From NCBI GenBank assembly GCA_036380435.1, contig DASVES010000263.1:1-9124 (forward strand): DNA of 9,124 nucleotides, given 5' to 3'. Positions 6,451-9,124 of the stretch are shown in pieces (within the stretch, counting starts at the first letter, position 1; every line of letters begins with the position of its first letter). The notes beneath the pieces were generated by a model. That model searched no databases. It was not told the DNA's origin and was given only the letters and a program-made list of their open reading frames with translations. The position numbers were made by a program, and so were the translations under genes. Origin of the DNA: DASQDT01 sp036380435 (GTDB lineage: Bacteria > Acidobacteriota > Blastocatellia > Pyrinomonadales > Pyrinomonadaceae).

Positions 6451-7677
6451 ATGAGAAAACTGTTCACGTTCTTCGCGCTCGCAGTTCTGTGCGCCGCCGT
6501 GCTGGCGGTGACCCCCGAGACAGTTGTTACACGCGGCCAGGACGAGTCGGCCGCTAACAAGCAGGCGGCCAAAGGTAAGTTGCTCCGCAAGGGCGACAAG
6601 AAGATCGCTAACCAGTACATCGTCGTCTTCAACGAGTGGGCGACCGGCCCCGAGGGCGAGTTCTCGCAATCCGCACAGGCCGCCGAGCAGTTGACCCTCG
6701 CCTTCGGCGGCAAAATCAAACACGTCTACAAGCACGCCTTGAACGGCTACGCCGCCGAGATGTCAGAGGCGGAGGCTCTCGCCATCTCCGACGACCCGCG
6801 CGTCGCCTACGTCGAGGAGGACGGCGAGATGTCTCTGGTGGCCACACAGTCGAACCCGCCGTGGGGCCTCGACCGCATCGACCAGCGCAACCTCCCGCTC
6901 TCCGGCGCCTACACCTACAACTGGACGGGGTCAGGCGTGCGCGCCTACGTCATCGACACCGGCATCCGCACCACACACACGCAGTTCGGCGGGCGGGCCT
7001 CGGCCGTCTACGACGTGAACGGCGGCAACGGGCAGGACTGCAACGGCCACGGCACGCACGTCGCCGGCACCATCGGCGGCTCGACCTACGGCGTCGCCAA
7101 GAGCGCGATGCTGCGGGGCGTGCGCGTCTTCGGCTGCGGCGGCACGACCTCGACCTCGAACATCATCGCCGGCGTCAACTGGGTGACGGCCAACCACATC
7201 AAACCGGCCGTGGCCAACATGAGCGTCGGCGGCCCGGCCTCCTCGTCGATGGACACGGCCGTCAACAACCTCATCAACGCGGGCGTCACCGTGGCCGTCG
7301 CCGCCGGCAACAGCAACGGCGCCAACGCCTGCAACTACTCGCCGGCGCGCGCGGCGGCCGCCATCACTGTCGGCTCGACGACTTCCACGGACGCGCGCTC
7401 GTCGTTCTCCAACATCGGCGCCTGTCTCGACCTGTTCGCGCCCGGCTCCTCGATACAGTCGGCTTGGTACACGAGCGACACGGCGACGGCCACCCTCAAC
7501 GGCACATCGATGGCCTCGCCGCACGTCGCGGGCGTGGCCGCGCTCTACAAGCAGGCCGTCCCGTCGGCCTCGCCCGCGACCATCCGCAACGCCATCGTCA
7601 ACAACGCGACGACGGGCAAGGTGACGAACGCCGGCACCGGCTCGCCGAACCGGCTGCTCTACTCACTGTTCTTCTGA
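6451..7677 (+). CDS. Secreted subtilisin-family serine protease (S8, aqualysin/proteinase K type)
   Basis: This 408-residue preproprotease hydrolyses peptide bonds outside the cytoplasm. Residues 1-19 are a signal peptide (MRKLFTFFALAVLCAAVLA). Residues about 55-128 match an inhibitor I9 propeptide (QYIVVFNE to DDPRVAYVEEDGEM), which normally folds the enzyme and is then cut off. The catalytic domain follows: D169 in VIDTGIR, H200 in NGHGTHVAG, substrate-binding NMSVGG (256-261), oxyanion N287 in AAGNSNG and nucleophile S353 in GTSMASPHVAG. By comparison with aqualysin I (from memory), the mature chain starts at A131 (ATQSNPPWGLDRIDQRNLPL). Cysteines 197/229 and 294/325 fall where aqualysin has its two disulfides. 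The chain ends soon after the catalytic core, so the C-terminal propeptide of aqualysin is missing. The ATG is fixed by GGAGG at 6442-6446. It appears to be a single-gene unit. Confidence 0.96.
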   Translation: MRKLFTFFALAVLCAAVLAVTPETVVTRGQDESAANKQAAKGKLLRKGDKKIANQYIVVFNEWATGPEGEFSQSAQAAEQLTLAFGGKIKHVYKHALNGYAAEMSEAEALAISDDPRVAYVEEDGEMSLVATQSNPPWGLDRIDQRNLPLSGAYTYNWTGSGVRAYVIDTGIRTTHTQFGGRASAVYDVNGGNGQDCNGHGTHVAGTIGGSTYGVAKSAMLRGVRVFGCGGTTSTSNIIAGVNWVTANHIKPAVANMSVGGPASSSMDTAVNNLINAGVTVAVAAGNSNGANACNYSPARAAAAITVGSTTSTDARSSFSNIGACLDLFAPGSSIQSAWYTSDTATATLNGTSMASPHVAGVAALYKQAVPSASPATIRNAIVNNATTGKVTNAGTGSPNRLLYSLFF

Positions 7678-7721
7678 GGCGCGGCGACTGGCCACTTACT
7701 TGAGCCGGGGGCGACTAGGAC

Positions 7722-7839
7722 TCACCGCAGAGGCGCAGAGGACGCAGAGATGACGCAGAGGGTTGAGCATTCACTCGACGTTGAATGAGTGCGTCAAGCC
7801 TGCGGCGTCGTCTCTGCGTCCTCTGCGCCTCCGCGGTGA
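7722..7839. repeat. 118-bp hyphenated palindrome with 35-bp arms and CGCAGAG subrepeats
   Basis: The arms 7722-7756 and 7805-7839 are inverted copies differing at two positions: 7729 against 7832 is an A/C mismatch, and 7751 against 7810 would be a G-U pair in RNA. The 48-nt loop contains a further stem, CATTCA (7768-7773) with TGAATG (7782-7787). The left arm contains four copies of CGCAGAG starting at 7726, 7734, 7743 and 7754. Sequences of the form ACCGCAGAGGCGCAGAGG are, from memory, widespread intergenic palindromic repeats in many unrelated bacteria. It carries no open reading frame, so it would be a non-autonomous, MITE- or REP-like element. Placed between two genes, the transcript could act as a terminator or stabiliser of the protease mRNA. 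Confidence 0.85.
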
Positions 7840-7927
7840 ACTTCCGTGCCTGATGCTCAAGCCGCGAGCCATCATTCATCGCGCCTCGCGACCCGAAATA
7901 CTTTCAAGCAACCACCCCCGTGTCTGC

Positions 7928-7933
7928 TACAAT
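7928..7933 (+). promoter_or_regulatory. Probable promoter -10 element of the ARPP-1 gene
   Basis: TACAAT preceded by TGC (TGCTACAAT, 7925-7933) is an extended -10 type element. The upstream region has only weak -35 matches (TTCAAG with 19-nt spacing). Initiation near 7940 gives a leader of about 190 nt. Confidence 0.5.
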
Positions 7934-8120
7934 CCAAGCCATACGCCCGACACCTCGCAACGGCTCGGACAGGCTTAGACGGTGTTGCCAGACGCTCCCG
8001 CGAACAACGCCTAATCCCGCCCACATTCAAACTTAAACGGAAGGGGAAGTGCTTTCACTACCTTCCCGCGCGGTGCCTTATGGCACGCGAAACGCGGATC
8101 ACAGAAAGCGCCTCCCCGCA

Positions 8121-8125
8121 GGAGG
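8121..8125 (+). promoter_or_regulatory. Ribosome binding site that decides the start of the ARPP-1 gene
   Basis: GGAGG lies 5 nt before the ATG at 8131. It excludes the 95-codon upstream extension of the open frame and gives the start MKVIDQFVSN. Confidence 0.85.
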
Positions 8126-8130
8126 TGTGC

Positions 8131-9048
8131 ATGAAAGTAATCGATCAATTCGTCAGCAATCTTTACGTCGGGGAGCCGCAGGAGTTTGAGCAACTGCGCG
8201 TCGCGCCGGTCTTCGTCCGTGAGGACAGGCCCTTCCCCTATCTCGATCTCGAAGAGGCGCTCAAGCGCCAGGTCGTCGAGGTCACCGAAGTCTCCGAGCA
8301 GGGGAGCGTGCCCTCTCTGCGCGTCACGAACACGGGCGACCTTGATGTCATCGTCTTAGACGGCGAGGAACTCATCGGCGCCAAGCAGAACCGCATCGTC
8401 AACACGACGATCATCGTCCCGGCGCGCTCCACCGTGGAGATTCCCGTCTCATGCGTCGAGGCGCGCCGCTGGGGCTACACCTCGCGCAGCTTCGCGACGA
8501 GCGCGAACCCGTCCTACTCATCGCTCCGCGCGCGCAAGCACAGCTCCGTCACGGCCTCCCTGCGCGAGACGGGCACGCACACGTCCAACCAGTCGGAAAT
8601 CTGGGGCGACATCGCCGGGAAGTCTTCGCGCCTGCGCTCCTACAGCCCGACCTCCTCGATGTCGGACATGTTCGACACGACGATCAGCCCGGAGGCCGAC
8701 CGGCAGATCGTGGAGCAGATTCCTCACAGCGAGGGGCAGGTGGGTTATCTGGCGTTCGTGCGCGGTGGGTTCGCCGGGGGCGACGTGTTCGGCTCCGCGG
8801 AGTTGTGCCGGGGCAAGCTCCGCAAGTTCGTGCGGGGCCACTACCTCGACGCGCTCGACGAAGGCGTCCGCTTTCCCGCCATCACGGTCGAGGAGGTCAT
8901 CGCGCAGGTGCGCGCCGCCCAGCAGGAGCAGTTCGCCACGGTCGGCAAAGGCTCCGAGGTGCGCTTCGAGGCCCGCGACGTGCAGGGCACCTGGAAGCTC
9001 GTGGACGACCTCATCCCGCACCTGCTCGTACTGCCGAAGCTCAACTAA
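8131..9048 (+). CDS. ARPP-1-type domain protein of unknown function
   Basis: This 305-residue protein has no signal peptide or membrane segment and is probably cytoplasmic. Its core resembles the ARPP-1 domain (ARG and rhodanese-phosphatase-associated protein): YLDLEEALKRQVVEVTEVSE, GSVPSLRVTNTGD, VIVLDGEELIGAKQNRIVNT, TIIVPARSTVEIPVSCVEA and RRWGY in order over about residues 35-115. A Ser/Thr/Arg-rich middle section (about 116-190) and an alpha/beta C-terminal half (GQVGYLAFVRGGFAGGDVFG, then KLRKFVRGHYLDAL) follow. The family name comes from gene neighbourhoods with ADP-ribosylglycohydrolases and rhodanese/phosphatase proteins; the biochemical activity is, to my knowledge, unknown. The invariant-looking DGEEL and GAKQNR motifs suggest a binding or active site. 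No such partner gene is present in this window. The ATG is fixed by GGAGG at 8121-8125. The gene has its own promoter and ends just before a second palindrome. Confidence 0.85.
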   Translation: MKVIDQFVSNLYVGEPQEFEQLRVAPVFVREDRPFPYLDLEEALKRQVVEVTEVSEQGSVPSLRVTNTGDLDVIVLDGEELIGAKQNRIVNTTIIVPARSTVEIPVSCVEARRWGYTSRSFATSANPSYSSLRARKHSSVTASLRETGTHTSNQSEIWGDIAGKSSRLRSYSPTSSMSDMFDTTISPEADRQIVEQIPHSEGQVGYLAFVRGGFAGGDVFGSAELCRGKLRKFVRGHYLDALDEGVRFPAITVEEVIAQVRAAQQEQFATVGKGSEVRFEARDVQGTWKLVDDLIPHLLVLPKLN

Positions 9049-9057
9049 CGGCAAAAA

Positions 9058-9087
9058 GGGTAAGGGGTAAAGGGGAAGGGGTAAGGG
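9058..9087 (+). other. Guanine-quadruplex motif downstream of the ARPP-1 gene
   Basis: Five G tracts (9058-9060, 9064-9067, 9072-9075, 9078-9081, 9085-9087) are separated by loops of 3, 4, 2 and 3 nt. This fits the standard G3+N1-7 quadruplex pattern and looks like a degenerate telomere-type repeat. It begins 9 nt after the ARPP-1 stop codon and would be present in its mRNA. Confidence 0.7.
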
Positions 9088-9124
9088 AAAAGAAGTTGTC
9101 TTTCCCTTACCCCTTCCCCTTTAC
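9067..9124. repeat. Perfect palindrome with 24-bp arms, running off the right edge
   Basis: The arm 9067-9090 is an exact inverted copy of 9101-9124 around a 10-nt loop (AGAAGTTGTC). The arms are strongly strand-asymmetric, purine-rich on the left and pyrimidine-rich on the right. The pairing may continue past the window: sequence just left of the arm predicts that the next bases should read CCCTTACCC. It could act as a terminator for the ARPP-1 gene, but its perfection and tandem G-tract structure look more like a mobile or repeated intergenic element. No open reading frame lies within it. Confidence 0.9.

Larger units (their letters stand above)
7678..8130 (+). other. Intergenic region between the protease and ARPP-1 genes
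   Basis: These 453 bp hold a large hyphenated palindrome (7722-7839), a promoter -10 element (7928-7933), a leader of about 190 nt and the ribosome site of the next gene (8121-8125). The leader contains a small GTGCC/GGCAC hairpin (8073-8086, TTAT loop). The ARPP-1 frame stays open back to 7846, but this stretch has no coding character and contains the promoter, so I treat it as non-coding. Confidence 0.65.

Noticed and set aside
6636..7703. 355-codon plus-strand open frame overlapping the protease in another frame
   Set aside because: It is an Arg-rich out-of-frame reading of the protease gene with no ribosome site and no domain.
7722..7839. CRISPR array suggested by the repeated CGCAGAG units
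   Set aside because: The units are 7 bp with irregular 8-11 nt spacing and no spacers, and the second block is inverted. The structure is a palindrome.
7846..8130. 95-codon N-terminal extension of the ARPP-1 gene
   Set aside because: The extension contains the likely promoter, has no coding character, and a GGAGG site directly precedes the internal ATG at 8131.

Overview
The window is G+C-rich (roughly two thirds by eye), densely coding bacterial DNA with seven genes. The mix of genes suggests an Acidobacteriota chromosome, possibly Blastocatellia/Pyrinomonadales: a TPR/PEGA protein beside an extended Slt-type transglycosylase, a GAF protein with a conserved C-terminal alpha-helical domain, an aqualysin-like protease and an ARPP-1-like protein. 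The taxonomic call is inference from gene style only. I see no rRNA, tRNA, CRISPR array, transposase or phage gene.

Layout. Positions 1-5067 hold three minus-strand genes. In transcription order they are a GAF-domain protein (5067-3598), closed by a strong 13-bp terminator hairpin; an Slt-type lytic transglycosylase with a long helical-repeat region (3405-1021); and, 28 nt further on, an exported TPR protein with a PEGA-like domain (992 to beyond the left edge). The last two look like one cell-envelope operon. Positions 5068-5367 are a divergent control region with two well-formed back-to-back sigma70-type promoters. The rightward promoter drives a single-domain CheY-like response regulator (5368-5820), followed after 11 nt by a 90-residue protein of unknown function (5832-6104).

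After a 346-bp leader with a plausible promoter and a hairpin comes a secreted subtilisin-family protease (6451-7677). Its catalytic and cysteine positions match aqualysin I at a nearly constant offset. The next 453 bp hold a 118-bp hyphenated palindrome and a promoter. Then comes an ARPP-1-type protein of unknown function (8131-9048). The window ends inside a second, perfect 24-bp-arm palindrome whose left arm, with the bases just before it, is a guanine-quadruplex motif.

How the genes may work together. The Slt enzyme and the TPR/PEGA protein probably act on or near peptidoglycan in the periplasm. The GAF protein and the response regulator share a control region and may be one signalling unit with the 90-residue protein; no histidine kinase or output domain is present in the window. 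The protease and the ARPP-1 protein each have their own promoter and are separated by a repeat, so a shared function is not indicated. The best candidates for new biology are the GAF/receiver/small-protein locus, the ARPP-1 protein and the two palindromic repeat families.
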